Made by a program: the position numbers and the translations under genes
In this document: in pieces, positions 54,204 through 63,941 of the stretch
Position numbering within the stretch: the stretch's first letter is position 1
How the letters are laid out: the number at the start of each line of letters is the position of its first letter
Assembly (NCBI RefSeq): GCF_900142925.1
Contig: NZ_FRCN01000011.1
Location: 1-64,000 of the forward strand
From: Chitinophaga sp. CF418
GTDB lineage: Bacteria > Bacteroidota > Bacteroidia > Chitinophagales > Chitinophagaceae
DNA length: 64,000 nucleotides
Reading direction: 5' to 3'
Notes under the pieces: model-generated
Database searches by the model: none
Told to the model about the DNA's origin: nothing
Seen by the model: only the letters and a program-made list of their open reading frames with translations

Positions 54204-54815
54204 ATGAGAACAGCCACTTACAACGATAAAAAACTAATCATCGACATCCTGTCTGCGTCTTTCGACAGCAACATCAGCGTCAATGCCGTTATCCCGCAAG
54301 ACGCCCGGCGGGCTTACAGGATCAGGGCCCTCATGGCCTATGCATTTGAGCAATGTTATACTTCAGGAACAATATTTATTAATCATTCCCACGATGGATG
54401 TGCATTAGTGCTCTATTCCTGGCAGGAGGTAACGAATCTCCGCTCCATATGGCAAAGCCTGCTGTGCACATTCCGTGGGCCCGGCATTTCCATGCTACCT
54501 TCCCTCCTGAAAAGACAAAAAAAGATCAGGGAAAAATACCCTTATGAAAGCTACGTATACCTATGGTTTATCGGCGTTTTACCCTCGCAGCAAAATCAGC
54601 ATAAAGGCGCAGTATTACTTGACGCCGTCATCGATCATGCGATCGCTGTAAAGCATCCTATCCTGCTGGAAACATCTGTGCCGCGGAATGTCAACTGGTA
54701 TCAAAGATCAGGGTTCGACCTGTATCAGACTATTGAAATTCCCCATCAGCTGTATTTTCTGAAAAAAGAATTTACTGCAAACACAACGCTCCTACGGAGT
54801 CTTTTAGATACATAA
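54204..54815 (+). CDS. GNAT-family N-acetyltransferase
   Basis: This is a 203-residue GNAT-fold protein. The acetyl-CoA-binding strand and loop appear as VYLWFIGVLPSQQNQHKGAV with helix LLDAVIDHAIAV; the canonical QxxGxG/A loop is present in the degenerate form QNQHKGA. The final strand pair PILLETSVPRNVNWYQRSGF has the typical YxxxGF ending. It probably acetylates a small molecule or peptide. The stop at 54815 overlaps the A-run of the GH89 terminator. Confidence 0.8.
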   Translation: MRTATYNDKKLIIDILSASFDSNISVNAVIPQDARRAYRIRALMAYAFEQCYTSGTIFINHSHDGCALVLYSWQEVTNLRSIWQSLLCTFRGPGISMLPSLLKRQKKIREKYPYESYVYLWFIGVLPSQQNQHKGAVLLDAVIDHAIAVKHPILLETSVPRNVNWYQRSGFDLYQTIEIPHQLYFLKKEFTANTTLLRSLLDT

Positions 54816-54845
54816 AAAAAGGGCCCCCGGAGTAAAGGGAGGCCC
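54814..54845 (-). terminator. Terminator of the GH89 utilisation locus
   Basis: On the minus strand GGGCCTCC pairs with GGGGGCCC (one G-T pair) around a 9-base loop and is followed by seven T. It ends the sigma/FecR/SusC/SusD/GH89 unit 56 bases after the GH89 stop. Confidence 0.82.
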
Positions 54846-54900
54846 AACATGCAACCGAGTCGACGTCTCACGATCGCCCGGCCACAATAGCTTATGATGA

Positions 54901-57087
54901 TCAGATCATTTTTCTATATTTTCCGTACAGTCTTGCCACTGTCTTCACCGCATCTCCCTTAGGCTGTGCAGCATATTTATCATGACTGTTCACCCATTTC
55001 CACTCAAATGCCCTTACCTGCGTTTCAAAAGCCGTTAAATCGGCCGTTTTACCGCTTTGCAGGCTGGACTCAAGCAATTTAAAGAACTGCTCCCAACGGG
55101 GCTTATAAAAGCCTTTAATGAGACCGTTCCACTGGCGATTGGAATACTCATGCAGCGGACTATCCTTATCACCCCACAGCGTTACCAGGTCTTTCGCATT
55201 GAACTCATACAGGTTACGCTCCGCGTCGGTGATACCATTGGCGCGCGCATCGCTTACCCATTTGCCCAGCAGGAAGCCCTCCTGGGTACCCAGTAAGGTA
55301 TCCATATCATCCAGCAATGCTAAGAACTGTTTGCTGTATTGCTGAAAAGCAGCCAGGTCCTTCTGCTGATAGGCCGTAGCAACTTTCTGCTGTAATGGGC
55401 TGGCATAGTTGCCCAATACCTGTCTTGTAAGATCTACCAGGTCATACCTAAATCCGGCTGTAGGTTTTACCTGCGGAATAGCCTTTACAAACAAGTCCCA
55501 GGCAGGTACCAGTTTCGCCGGATCATAATTGAGCTTCGTTTTCACCCTGTCCGCCGCAATGTCCAGTGTAGGACGGGCTACGATAATAGACTCAGGTGCT
55601 CCTTCCGTTGGGCCGCCACTGTACACCGTATGATACAGTATCTGCCAGGCCTGGTCTATCAACTCATTATGTGTATTGTAACGTCGTCCGGCATAGGTTT
55701 TCAGCCATTCGTCCACGTTCAGCGGCTGGTCGCGCCATACATTGTCCAGCATCAGATGATATAAAGCCGGATTCTGTTCAATGCCTTCTGGCGTAAGACC
55801 TATACCCGCCATTTTACCGGAAGCAGGATTATGTAGTGCAGCGGCAGGGTTATGTGCCACTGAATCCATTCCTCCCCACATACCGGTATTTCCCCCAAAG
55901 TTATGTAACATATTCCATATCCACGGCTTTCCGTAGTATGCGTTTGTGTTATACCATACCGGGTGACTTTCACTGTACAGGTCCAGTACTATCATATTAT
56001 CATCAGGAACCGCCTTCAGCAAGGCGCTGATCTGCGTTGGATGCCAGTAACTTGCGTTATAATGGAACATCCATCCCTGCATTACCCACACCGCTTTTGG
56101 ATCTGCTGATGCCATGGAAGCAAATACTTTTTTGCTCATCGCATCCAGGAAACTGGAATCATTAGATGGCGGTACATTCTCATTAAAAGTATCTGCAGAA
56201 TAAAAATGGTCTGTACCAAATGCCTTTGTCTGTACCTCAATGAAACGTTTACCGATCTTATCAAACATCGGGCTACCGGGGTCGAGGATGTAAACATCCG
56301 GAAATCCCGCATCCCAGTTGGTTTTCTTCACCGTCTCACCAGGGAATTTATCTTTGAAAGCCGGCGGTACATGCCCTGTAAAGGCTGGTAATACGGGCAT
56401 CATACCCATGTTGCGTTCCGCCGCCAGTATCTTTTGCTGCAAAGCCTTATGACTGTCCTTCCAGTGTTGCGGAAGAGGACCGCCCCAGGCATCGATATTT
56501 CCCATCCACAACCAGGAGAAATAAGCCGGGCCGCTGAAGAATTTATCCAGCTCAGCATCCGTGAATCCCATCTCCTTATACACTTCCTGCCAGATGGCTT
56601 CTTCACCGGTAAGCGCCAATGGCATGTTAATACCATTCATCGCCATCCAGTCAATTTCCTGTTGCCATCTTTCCCAGTTCCACCAGCACATACTGTAGTT
56701 AAACGTACAGTAATTGATATAATAACGATACTTGTAAGGAGTGGCATGATGCACTTTCTCCGTCACTGTTGGCAATTTCACCGGCAATTGCAGGTTACTG
56801 CCATTCCAGGTAATGCTGCTGTTACAATAATTCTTCAGGTAATAGTTCAATGCAGATGCAATGCTAACGCCATTGTTACCCCGTAGTACGATATGCCCTG
56901 CCTTACTCTCTATCTCAAATACATCCCTGCCACTGTCTGCAGCCAGGTATTCAAAGGTAAAAGCAGCAGCCCTGTCTTTAACGATCCTTTTCAAAAATGC
57001 TTCCGTGGCTGTCTTATTTAACTGCGCCATGGCTGGCACACTCAGACCGCCCACCAATAAGGCAACAATGATTCTTTTCAATTGCAT
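54901..57087 (-). CDS. GH89 alpha-N-acetylglucosaminidase, secreted
   Basis: This 728-residue enzyme has the signal peptide QLKRIIVALLVGGLSVPAMA. The NAGLU N-domain (about 25-110) is followed by the TIM barrel. It has YRYYINYCTFNYSMCWWNWE, the first acid region LALTGEEAIWQEV, the acid/base Glu in ADTFNENVPPSND and the nucleophile Glu in GLTPEGIEQNPAL, matching human NAGLU positions E316 and E446. The C-terminal helical domain is complete. It removes terminal alpha-linked GlcNAc, as found in heparan sulfate or mucin-type GlcNAc-alpha-1,4-Gal. It is the last gene after SusD (68-base gap) and is the enzymatic output of the locus. Confidence 0.94.
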   Translation of the reverse strand: MQLKRIIVALLVGGLSVPAMAQLNKTATEAFLKRIVKDRAAAFTFEYLAADSGRDVFEIESKAGHIVLRGNNGVSIASALNYYLKNYCNSSITWNGSNLQLPVKLPTVTEKVHHATPYKYRYYINYCTFNYSMCWWNWERWQQEIDWMAMNGINMPLALTGEEAIWQEVYKEMGFTDAELDKFFSGPAYFSWLWMGNIDAWGGPLPQHWKDSHKALQQKILAAERNMGMMPVLPAFTGHVPPAFKDKFPGETVKKTNWDAGFPDVYILDPGSPMFDKIGKRFIEVQTKAFGTDHFYSADTFNENVPPSNDSSFLDAMSKKVFASMASADPKAVWVMQGWMFHYNASYWHPTQISALLKAVPDDNMIVLDLYSESHPVWYNTNAYYGKPWIWNMLHNFGGNTGMWGGMDSVAHNPAAALHNPASGKMAGIGLTPEGIEQNPALYHLMLDNVWRDQPLNVDEWLKTYAGRRYNTHNELIDQAWQILYHTVYSGGPTEGAPESIIVARPTLDIAADRVKTKLNYDPAKLVPAWDLFVKAIPQVKPTAGFRYDLVDLTRQVLGNYASPLQQKVATAYQQKDLAAFQQYSKQFLALLDDMDTLLGTQEGFLLGKWVSDARANGITDAERNLYEFNAKDLVTLWGDKDSPLHEYSNRQWNGLIKGFYKPRWEQFFKLLESSLQSGKTADLTAFETQVRAFEWKWVNSHDKYAAQPKGDAVKTVARLYGKYRKMI

Positions 57088-57155
57088 GAAGGAAAATTAC
57101 TTTAAAGGAGATGGCTGAAATAGTGCAGCCATCTCCGGTATAAATTTATGAAATG

Positions 57156-58625
57156 CTATTTATAGTTTTCATTCTGGATCAGTACACCATTACTCCTGTC
57201 TATTTCAGACTGTGGCAGTGGGAAGTAATAATGTTTAGGACGGATAAATGTACGTGCGGATACCAGCACATTACCACCCTTTCCATACTTGGGTTTGTTG
57301 TAATAGGTAGTGATATCGATCAGACCAGCTTTATCCCAACGCATCAGGTCCTGGTGGCGCTCATTTTCACCACTCAGCTCACAGCGGCGCTCGTGGATGA
57401 TAGCAGCCATACCTGCGCCGCTTACATCTGCCAGGCCTGTTCTTTTACGTACCATGTTGATCTCATTATCACCAGCGCCAACACCCTGCGTACGGATCTT
57501 TGCTTCTGCTACCAGCAGGGCAATATCAGCTGTTCTTAACAGTGGATATTTCAGTGAATAGTTCAGACCACCGTTGGGTTTCCAGTAAGAGAACTTATGG
57601 AAGTGATAACCGGTTTCAGACATATCAGCACTATAGGTAGCAATGCTGGAACCAATATTGATCTTGTCACCAGGCGACATGATAGATACTGCTTTACGCA
57701 CATCTCCGGGTTCAAACTCATCTACCAGTCCCTGCAATGGCTGATGGAAGTTCCATCCGTTCCATTCGCGCGGAGTATAGTAGGTGGTAAAGTCTGAATA
57801 GCCCCAGGTATCGCTGGTCTGTACAGCAAACAGCATTTCATCGTTGTTGCTGGTCTCAGGTGTGAAGTTCGCTACATAAGTAGGCGCAAGATTATAATTG
57901 CCGCTGGTCAGTACTTTCTCACCATAGATGAGCGCCTGATCCAGTTTATCCCAGTACATGTACAGTTTACACAGCAGTCCCCAGGCAGAACCTTTGGATG
58001 CACGTCCTCTGTCAGAACCCTCATTCTTAGCCGGTAAAAGATCGGCTGCAGCCAGCAGGTCTGACTGAATGATAGCACGGAGACTGTCAGCACTTACTTT
58101 CGGTTTCACATAGTTGCTCTGCGCTACATCGTCTTCAGTAACCACAGGTGCTTCTCCATATACCAACAGCAGGCGCCAGTAAGCGAATGCACGCAGGAAA
58201 CGGGCTTCACCCAGGCAACGGTTCTTGATGGTTTCATCCATGCCTTCGATCTTCGGAATATACATCAGCGCACTGTTCGCACGGTTGATCATTTCGTATT
58301 TCCATTTCCAGCCAAATCTTACCTGTGCATTGGCTGCATCATAAGTAAGGTTCTCAATGGCCACATCTTCAGAGTGGTCACCTGCACGGTACTGATCATC
58401 AGAAGGGTCATCAAAAGTAAATTCGGCATGTCCTGTGAAGTCTTCTTCCAGCAGTACGTTGTAGATACCAGTGATACCGTTGACTGCATCAGATTGTGAA
58501 CGCCAGTAAGTGGCGGTTGTATAAGTGCCTTTCGGCGTTACGTCCAGGATGCTGTCGCATGAAGACATGGACAGTAACAGGCCCGCAGCTATTATTAAAA
58601 ACTTATTGTGAATACGTGTTGTCAT
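57156..58625 (-). CDS. SusD/RagB-like glycan-binding lipoprotein
   Basis: This is a 489-residue lipoprotein. The signal peptide NKFLIIAAGLLLSMSSC has the lipobox Cys near residue 23, placing it on the cell surface. SusD features are ATYWRSQSDAVNGITGIYN, CLGEARFLRAFAYWRLLLVY with GEAPVVTEDD, the helical TPR-like core, and the C-terminal block IIHERRCELSGENERHQDLM. It captures glycan and passes it to SusC. The gene starts 21 bases after the susC-like stop, the usual coupling. The cargo is probably an alpha-GlcNAc-capped glycan, judged from the adjacent GH89. Confidence 0.95.
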   Translation of the reverse strand: MTTRIHNKFLIIAAGLLLSMSSCDSILDVTPKGTYTTATYWRSQSDAVNGITGIYNVLLEEDFTGHAEFTFDDPSDDQYRAGDHSEDVAIENLTYDAANAQVRFGWKWKYEMINRANSALMYIPKIEGMDETIKNRCLGEARFLRAFAYWRLLLVYGEAPVVTEDDVAQSNYVKPKVSADSLRAIIQSDLLAAADLLPAKNEGSDRGRASKGSAWGLLCKLYMYWDKLDQALIYGEKVLTSGNYNLAPTYVANFTPETSNNDEMLFAVQTSDTWGYSDFTTYYTPREWNGWNFHQPLQGLVDEFEPGDVRKAVSIMSPGDKINIGSSIATYSADMSETGYHFHKFSYWKPNGGLNYSLKYPLLRTADIALLVAEAKIRTQGVGAGDNEINMVRKRTGLADVSGAGMAAIIHERRCELSGENERHQDLMRWDKAGLIDITTYYNKPKYGKGGNVLVSARTFIRPKHYYFPLPQSEIDRSNGVLIQNENYK

Positions 58626-58646
58626 GATCCATTAGTTAAATGAAGC

Positions 58647-61600
58647 TTAGAAATTCATTGAAGCACCTGCGGTGAAACTTCTTGCCTGTGGGTAAGTGGC
58701 TACGTCCACACCTCTCTGTTTATTACCGTCTGTATAACCCAGTGCAGGATTCAGACCGGAATAATTGGTGATGATGAACATGTTCTGGCCTGCTACATAT
58801 ACACGGATGTTTGTAGAAGACTTGCTACCCCATAAGCGGGAAGGAATGGTATATCCCAATGCTGCATTACGGAGCGTAAAATAATTGCCACTTTCAATAA
58901 ACCTGTCTGACGTACGGTAGTTACCGTTATTATCACTTAACGTCATGCGTGGTACACTGTTGCTGGTACCTTCACCATGCCAGCGCTGCAGTTCTTCTGC
59001 ATAGTAATTATAGGAATAGGTTGGATCCAGCCCCTGCATTTTATCAGCATTGTACAATTTCACACCTGCTACACCTGTAAAGGACAGGCTCAGGTCAAAT
59101 CCTTTGTAGTTGGCGCCGGCCTGCAGACCGTATTGGAGACGCGGATTAGGATCGCCCAGGTATACCCTGTCGGCTTCAGTAATAGCACCATCGCCATTCA
59201 CATCGACAAAGCGCACATCACCTGGTTTGATGTTATCCTTTCTGCCATCTTTAGCGATATAAGGATCGCTGTCGATCTGTGCCTGGTTCTGATATAAACC
59301 GGCTGTTTTCCAGCCATAGAAAGAAGCGATAGGCTGTCCTTCATAAGTACGTGAGATCTCCTGGTTCTGACGGCCGTAGCTGCTGGAACCAATGTAAGTA
59401 TTGGCAGAGTACAGTCTTGTTACCTTGTTCCTGATAACGGTAGCATTTGCCGCAATGTTGTAGGTAAATGCTTTTTTACCACCCTGGTAAGAAACTTCAA
59501 ATTCCCATCCGTGGTTGTTCAGTTTACCGATATTCTCATCAGGCACAACGGAAGTACCATGCAGGTCTGGTTTTGCAGCAGGCACCAGCATGTCGATCGT
59601 GTTCTTATCGAAGTAAGAGATGGTTGCATTCAATGCGTTATTCAGGAATCCAAGTTCTGCACTGATGTTGGTCATATGCGCCTTTTCCCAGGTAATGTTA
59701 GGGTTTGCCAGGCTGGAGTTCCAGATACCTGTAAACGGCTGATCGCCGAAATTGTACTTACGATTCTTGATGATGGTAGCCAGGTACTGGAATTCAGTTA
59801 CGTTCTGGTTACCCAGTACACCCCATCCACCAGTTACTTTCAGGTTGTTCATGAAGTGTACATTATCCTTGAAGAAGTTCTCGTCAGATATACGCCAGCC
59901 CACAGACACAGCCGGGAAGTAACCCCAGCGGTTGCCTTCTGCAAACCTGGAAGAACCATCCGCACGCATAGTAGCAGTCAGCAGGTATTTACCTTTATAG
60001 CTGTAAAAACCTCTTGCAAATCCTGATGCCAGGATGTTGGTAGCATAGTAGTTACCGGCAGCGTTGTAAACAATGCTACCGTTGTCCAGCACCAGTACAT
60101 AAGGCGATTCATCATCGAAACCATTACGCTGTGCGCTGTAGTAGCTGCCACTGTATTTCTGGTAGGAAATACCACCGGTCAGGCTGAGCTGATGGTCTCT
60201 GGCAATTGTTTTATTATAAGACAGGAATGCCTCTCCCAGGTGAGTGCTGGTGCTGGTATTCGCCTGTGTTAATTCCGCATCGTCACGGGTACGTACCTGT
60301 GTTAATGTTTTAGGCAGGAAGTTGAAAGAGTTGCTCAGTGTACCATCAAACGCATAGTTCAAACGCAGTTTCAGGTCTTTGATGATCTCTACTTCAGCAA
60401 AGGCATTGGCCAGTATACGATAGTTCTTGGTCCAGGCTTCTGTTGTTTCTGCGGTATACACAGGGTTGTTGATATCGCCCAGTTCATTGTTTGCCTGTGC
60501 AGAACCATAGTTACCCATATCATCCTTCACTGGTATAGCAGGATTGAAACGCAGTGCGCTGAAGATCAGACCTGTCTGGGAAGAATAGGTATCCAGTGAG
60601 TTGCCTTTACGGGCAGTCAGCTGCAGGTTCTCTCCTACTTTCAGGCGACTGTTGATACGGTGCTCAGAATTGATGCGCACAGTATATCTTTTGAAATAGG
60701 TATTGGTGATCAGACCTTTTTCATCATAATAACCCATGGAGAACAGGTAGTTGGAATAAGCGCTACCACCTTTGATGGAAACGTCTGCATTGGTCACATG
60801 TCCTGTATTGAACAATGCCTTCTGCCAGTCTGTACGCTGTACTGCATAGTATGGGTCCTGCCAGAATGAAGGCACGCTGAGACCATCATTGGTATAACGT
60901 TCCTGTTTCAGTTTCACCAGATCAGGAGCGGTCAGTAATGGTATATAACGGTTTACATTGGAAATACCACGGTAGATGTTTACGTTGGTATTTAATTTCT
61001 CATTGTAAGATCCTTTTTTGGTAGTAATGATGATCACACCATTTGCCGCACGGGTACCGTAGATAGCGGAGGAAGACGCATCTTTCAGTACTTCCATGGA
61101 GGCGATATCATTATTGTTGATATCACTTAAACCAGTCAGGTTGGGAGCAGGTACCCCGTCTATAATGATCAGTGGTTCTGAGTTATTGATCGTACCTGTA
61201 CCACGTATACGGATGCTGGGAGTAGTACCGGGAGATCCATCGGAACGAACGATGTCCACACCAGCCACACGGCCCTGTATAGCCTGGGCAGCATCACTCA
61301 CAGGCAGGTTTTTGATATCAGCTCCTTTTACAGTAGAGATAGCGCCGGTGAGGTCGCGGCGGGTCTGCACACCATAACCCACTACTACAACGTCGGTCAG
61401 ACTGGTAGTAGCAGTCGTTAATGTGATGTTGTCCAGGTTGCCGGTAGCACTTGCAGTCACGCTGGCGAAACCGATGGTTTTAAACACCAGGGAGTCTGTA
61501 TGATCTACTTTAAGTATAAAGTTACCATTGGCGTCTGTTGCAACACCCCGGTTCTTTCCCTTTACACTTACGGTCACACCGATCAGGGGCTGACCTTTGT

Positions 61601-62066
61601 CATCCTTCACCTTTCCACGTACTGTAATGGAGGTATCTGCCGCCACAGCAGGTATTACACCGGCCAGGCTAAGATTGAACCCAGGTGTTTCAAATTTGCG
61701 GGTAATAATGATCTGTGTCTTATTCTGTTCAAAGTTCAGATCATTGGGCTCCAGTAACTGAAGCAGTATTTTCTCCACAGAAGTATTGCTGGCATTGATG
61801 CTCACAGGCCCTGCAGCTTTAATCTGGGACGAATTGTAGACAAAACGGAAAGGCGTGATCTGCTGGATCCTCTCCAGGACCGTTTCCAGCTTCATTTTGC
61901 TGGCTACGAGATTGATCTTTACCTCCTTAATATCCTGACCTTCAGTGCTCTTGGCGAACAGCGAAAGCGAAAAGGTATAGAAAAATACCAATATATAAGC
62001 CGAACATCGCATGAGGAATAATAAGTATTGAATACACGTCTTCCGTGTATACGCTGTTTTTTTCAT
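58647..62066 (-). CDS. SusC/RagA-like TonB-dependent transporter with STN signalling domain
   Basis: This 1139-residue outer-membrane transporter starts at the Met at 62066, giving a signal peptide that ends near LFAKSTE. An STN domain (about 45-125: METVLERIQ-like KLETVLERIQQITPF) follows, which transmits a signal to FecR. A carboxypeptidase-like domain (about 150-235: GKVKDDKGQPLIGVTVSVKG), the SusC motif VVVGYGVQTRRDLTGAIS, the plug (VRSDGSPGTTPSIRIRGTGT) and the barrel ending SFTAGASMNF complete it. Energy comes from TonB-ExbBD encoded elsewhere. It pairs with SusD. The STN domain and the upstream FecR/sigma pair together mark trans-envelope regulation. Confidence 0.95.
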   Translation of the reverse strand: MKKTAYTRKTCIQYLLFLMRCSAYILVFFYTFSLSLFAKSTEGQDIKEVKINLVASKMKLETVLERIQQITPFRFVYNSSQIKAAGPVSINASNTSVEKILLQLLEPNDLNFEQNKTQIIITRKFETPGFNLSLAGVIPAVAADTSITVRGKVKDDKGQPLIGVTVSVKGKNRGVATDANGNFILKVDHTDSLVFKTIGFASVTASATGNLDNITLTTATTSLTDVVVVGYGVQTRRDLTGAISTVKGADIKNLPVSDAAQAIQGRVAGVDIVRSDGSPGTTPSIRIRGTGTINNSEPLIIIDGVPAPNLTGLSDINNNDIASMEVLKDASSSAIYGTRAANGVIIITTKKGSYNEKLNTNVNIYRGISNVNRYIPLLTAPDLVKLKQERYTNDGLSVPSFWQDPYYAVQRTDWQKALFNTGHVTNADVSIKGGSAYSNYLFSMGYYDEKGLITNTYFKRYTVRINSEHRINSRLKVGENLQLTARKGNSLDTYSSQTGLIFSALRFNPAIPVKDDMGNYGSAQANNELGDINNPVYTAETTEAWTKNYRILANAFAEVEIIKDLKLRLNYAFDGTLSNSFNFLPKTLTQVRTRDDAELTQANTSTSTHLGEAFLSYNKTIARDHQLSLTGGISYQKYSGSYYSAQRNGFDDESPYVLVLDNGSIVYNAAGNYYATNILASGFARGFYSYKGKYLLTATMRADGSSRFAEGNRWGYFPAVSVGWRISDENFFKDNVHFMNNLKVTGGWGVLGNQNVTEFQYLATIIKNRKYNFGDQPFTGIWNSSLANPNITWEKAHMTNISAELGFLNNALNATISYFDKNTIDMLVPAAKPDLHGTSVVPDENIGKLNNHGWEFEVSYQGGKKAFTYNIAANATVIRNKVTRLYSANTYIGSSSYGRQNQEISRTYEGQPIASFYGWKTAGLYQNQAQIDSDPYIAKDGRKDNIKPGDVRFVDVNGDGAITEADRVYLGDPNPRLQYGLQAGANYKGFDLSLSFTGVAGVKLYNADKMQGLDPTYSYNYYAEELQRWHGEGTSNSVPRMTLSDNNGNYRTSDRFIESGNYFTLRNAALGYTIPSRLWGSKSSTNIRVYVAGQNMFIITNYSGLNPALGYTDGNKQRGVDVATYPQARSFTAGASMNF

Positions 62067-62145
62067 AACTTTAATACGATTTGTTGTTATAAAATGATGA
62101 ATCCAGGCCAGGGTATGCAGGTTTGGCGACATGAAATACCCTGCC

Positions 62146-62186
62146 ATAAAACGCTCCCTGTATTTTCTTTTGCAGGGACGTTTTAT
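62146..62186 (-). terminator. Hairpin between FecR and SusC genes
   Basis: ATAAAACG-c-TCCCTG pairs with CAGGGA-CG-TTTTAT around an 11-12-base loop. It lies in the 247-bp gap after the FecR stop and could end the sigma/FecR transcript or attenuate read-through into susC. It lacks a separate T run beyond the stem. Confidence 0.5.
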
Positions 62187-62313
62187 TTATGCTACGTGCT
62201 GTTTGTCATTTTTAGCATATGATGTCCTGATATTTTGGTACGCTTCCTTAATTCTGTGACAAGTCTTTATGACAAGTTTCCATGACAAGTTATATGACAA
62301 TCTTCCCCACTTA

Positions 62314-63264
62314 TTACTGACATCCTTTTCCTTCCAAAGTAATAGTACTACTGTCCGCACTAAAGGTATAGGTCGCATTGTTGATCTTACATAACAGCTC
62401 TATCACACGTGAAACCGGCGATTCTTTCTCAAAAGTGGCGGTGATCATGCACTGTTCCAATGACTTGTTGGCAAAAACTATGTTCACATTGTATTTTCGG
62501 TTGATAGTCCTGGCAATTTCTTCAAATGACTGATCGTAAAATTCGAGTTGTCCCTTTGTCCAGGAATAGGCCACATCGGCTTTTACAGCTACTAATACCG
62601 GTGGCTGCTGGCTCGCATATTTTACCTGTTTATTTGGCGTTAAAAAGGTAACGGTTTTGGTCTTTTTGTCCTCTAACTTTACTTTCCCCTTCGTCACTGT
62701 AATGGCGAATGGTTCGTCGGGATATGCTTTTATATTAAAGGCAGTTCCCAGTACCTGTGTCACCATATTGCCCGACTGGATGATGAACGGTTTGTCCGGG
62801 TCGCTTGCTACATCAAAATAGGCCTCCCCTGTCAGGCTAAGCCGGCGTTCTCCCATAAATGGAAAATCTGTATAAACCAGCTTCGTAGCCGAGTTGAGCC
62901 ACACCCTGCTGCCATCTTTAAGAACAACAAAACGGGGCTGTTGTTGTGCATTATATACCTGACGACCACTGAAAAATACAGATAGTAAGGTGGCAGTGAG
63001 CACCAGGAAGACGGCTGCTACCATCCGGTAAGGCTTTACTTGCATAAATATGCGCTTCCGGCGGCTTTCCTGTGCATTCAGCTCATCGATCCTCGCTTTC
63101 ATCCTGCTTTCCAGCTCATACTCACTTTCTCCTGCCGGCAGCTCTACCACCAGTTCCCTGTCTTCAAAGGAATAATACCACTGTTCGATGAGTTTCCTTT
63201 CTCTCGCTGTCGCGGTGCCATCCAGGTATTTTGCAGTTAAGTCAGTTAGCTGCTCTTTAGTCAT
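62314..63264 (-). CDS. FecR-type anti-sigma factor
   Basis: This is a 316-residue single-pass inner-membrane regulator. The cytoplasmic N-terminus (1-80, TKEQLTDLTAKYLDGTATA) binds the sigma factor. The transmembrane helix (MVAAVFLVLTATLLSVFF) lies at about 81-100. The periplasmic FecR domain (about 115-215: RVWLNSATKLVYTDFPFMGE, LTGEAYFDVASDPDKPF) is followed by a C-terminal DUF4974-like domain (LEFYDQSFEEIARTINRKYN). It senses the STN domain of the SusC-like transporter and releases the sigma factor. It is translated 128 bases after the sigma gene. Confidence 0.95.
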   Translation of the reverse strand: MTKEQLTDLTAKYLDGTATARERKLIEQWYYSFEDRELVVELPAGESEYELESRMKARIDELNAQESRRKRIFMQVKPYRMVAAVFLVLTATLLSVFFSGRQVYNAQQQPRFVVLKDGSRVWLNSATKLVYTDFPFMGERRLSLTGEAYFDVASDPDKPFIIQSGNMVTQVLGTAFNIKAYPDEPFAITVTKGKVKLEDKKTKTVTFLTPNKQVKYASQQPPVLVAVKADVAYSWTKGQLEFYDQSFEEIARTINRKYNVNIVFANKSLEQCMITATFEKESPVSRVIELLCKINNATYTFSADSSTITLEGKGCQ

Positions 63265-63392
63265 AATTTGATAGTAAATGCAGATAAAAAAAACTCCGTG
63301 ACCAGATCACAGCAAACTGTATCCAATATAATAGTGTAAGAAAAAGCAGGCTACCCTACCTCATGATAAAAATATTTTTCCCGGAGAACGAT

Positions 63393-63941
63393 TCAGAACA
63401 ATAATAACATCAGCATATGCTTAAACTGGACCCTTAACTGGCGGAGCGCCCGGGTCATGTGCTTTTCCACGGCTTTGGTGGAGATATTCAGTTTTTCGGA
63501 GATCGTTTTGTTGGCAAGGCCCTCTTCCCGGCTATAGCGGTATACCAGCCGGCATTTTTCAGGCAGGCGATCTATTTCCCGCCGGATCTCTTCTTCCAGC
63601 AGGCGTGTATCGGCAGTACTCTGTTCTGCTGCCAGAACATGCAGCTCTTCCAGGGAACCTGTGTTCCTGGCCGGCTGGGCAAAATAATGGAAAATGGAAT
63701 ATTTGGTGGCAGTAGCCAGGTAAGTATACAGATGTTTGATCTCAGATCTTTCGCGGGAAGCCCATAGGCTCGCGAAGATCTCCTGTACTATATCTTCAGC
63801 AGCGTTGCTGTCTCTCAGGTGGTACAAGGATAAAGCGTATAATTTACGCCAATAACGACGGTAAATCTCGTCAAAGGCCTTCCCGTCAGAAAGCCTGACC
63901 TTGTCCATTAATTCATTGTCCTCCAATATGCTGTACGACAT
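63393..63941 (-). CDS. ECF RNA polymerase sigma factor
   Basis: This 182-residue ECF sigma factor is of the Bacteroidota RpoE-like type. Region 2 (about 20-90) has FDEIYRRYWRKLYALSLYHL, NAAEDIVQEIFASLWASR and a region 2.4 rich in Thr/Tyr (LYTYLATATKYSIFHYF). Region 4 (about 120-175) has LPEKCRLVYRYSREEGLANK and the recognition helix ISEKLNISTKAVEKHMTRAL. It directs transcription of the SusCD/GH89 genes when FecR is triggered. It is the first gene of the locus; only 59 bases of upstream sequence are in the window. Confidence 0.95.
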   Translation of the reverse strand: MSYSILEDNELMDKVRLSDGKAFDEIYRRYWRKLYALSLYHLRDSNAAEDIVQEIFASLWASRERSEIKHLYTYLATATKYSIFHYFAQPARNTGSLEELHVLAAEQSTADTRLLEEEIRREIDRLPEKCRLVYRYSREEGLANKTISEKLNISTKAVEKHMTRALRQLRVQFKHMLMLLLF

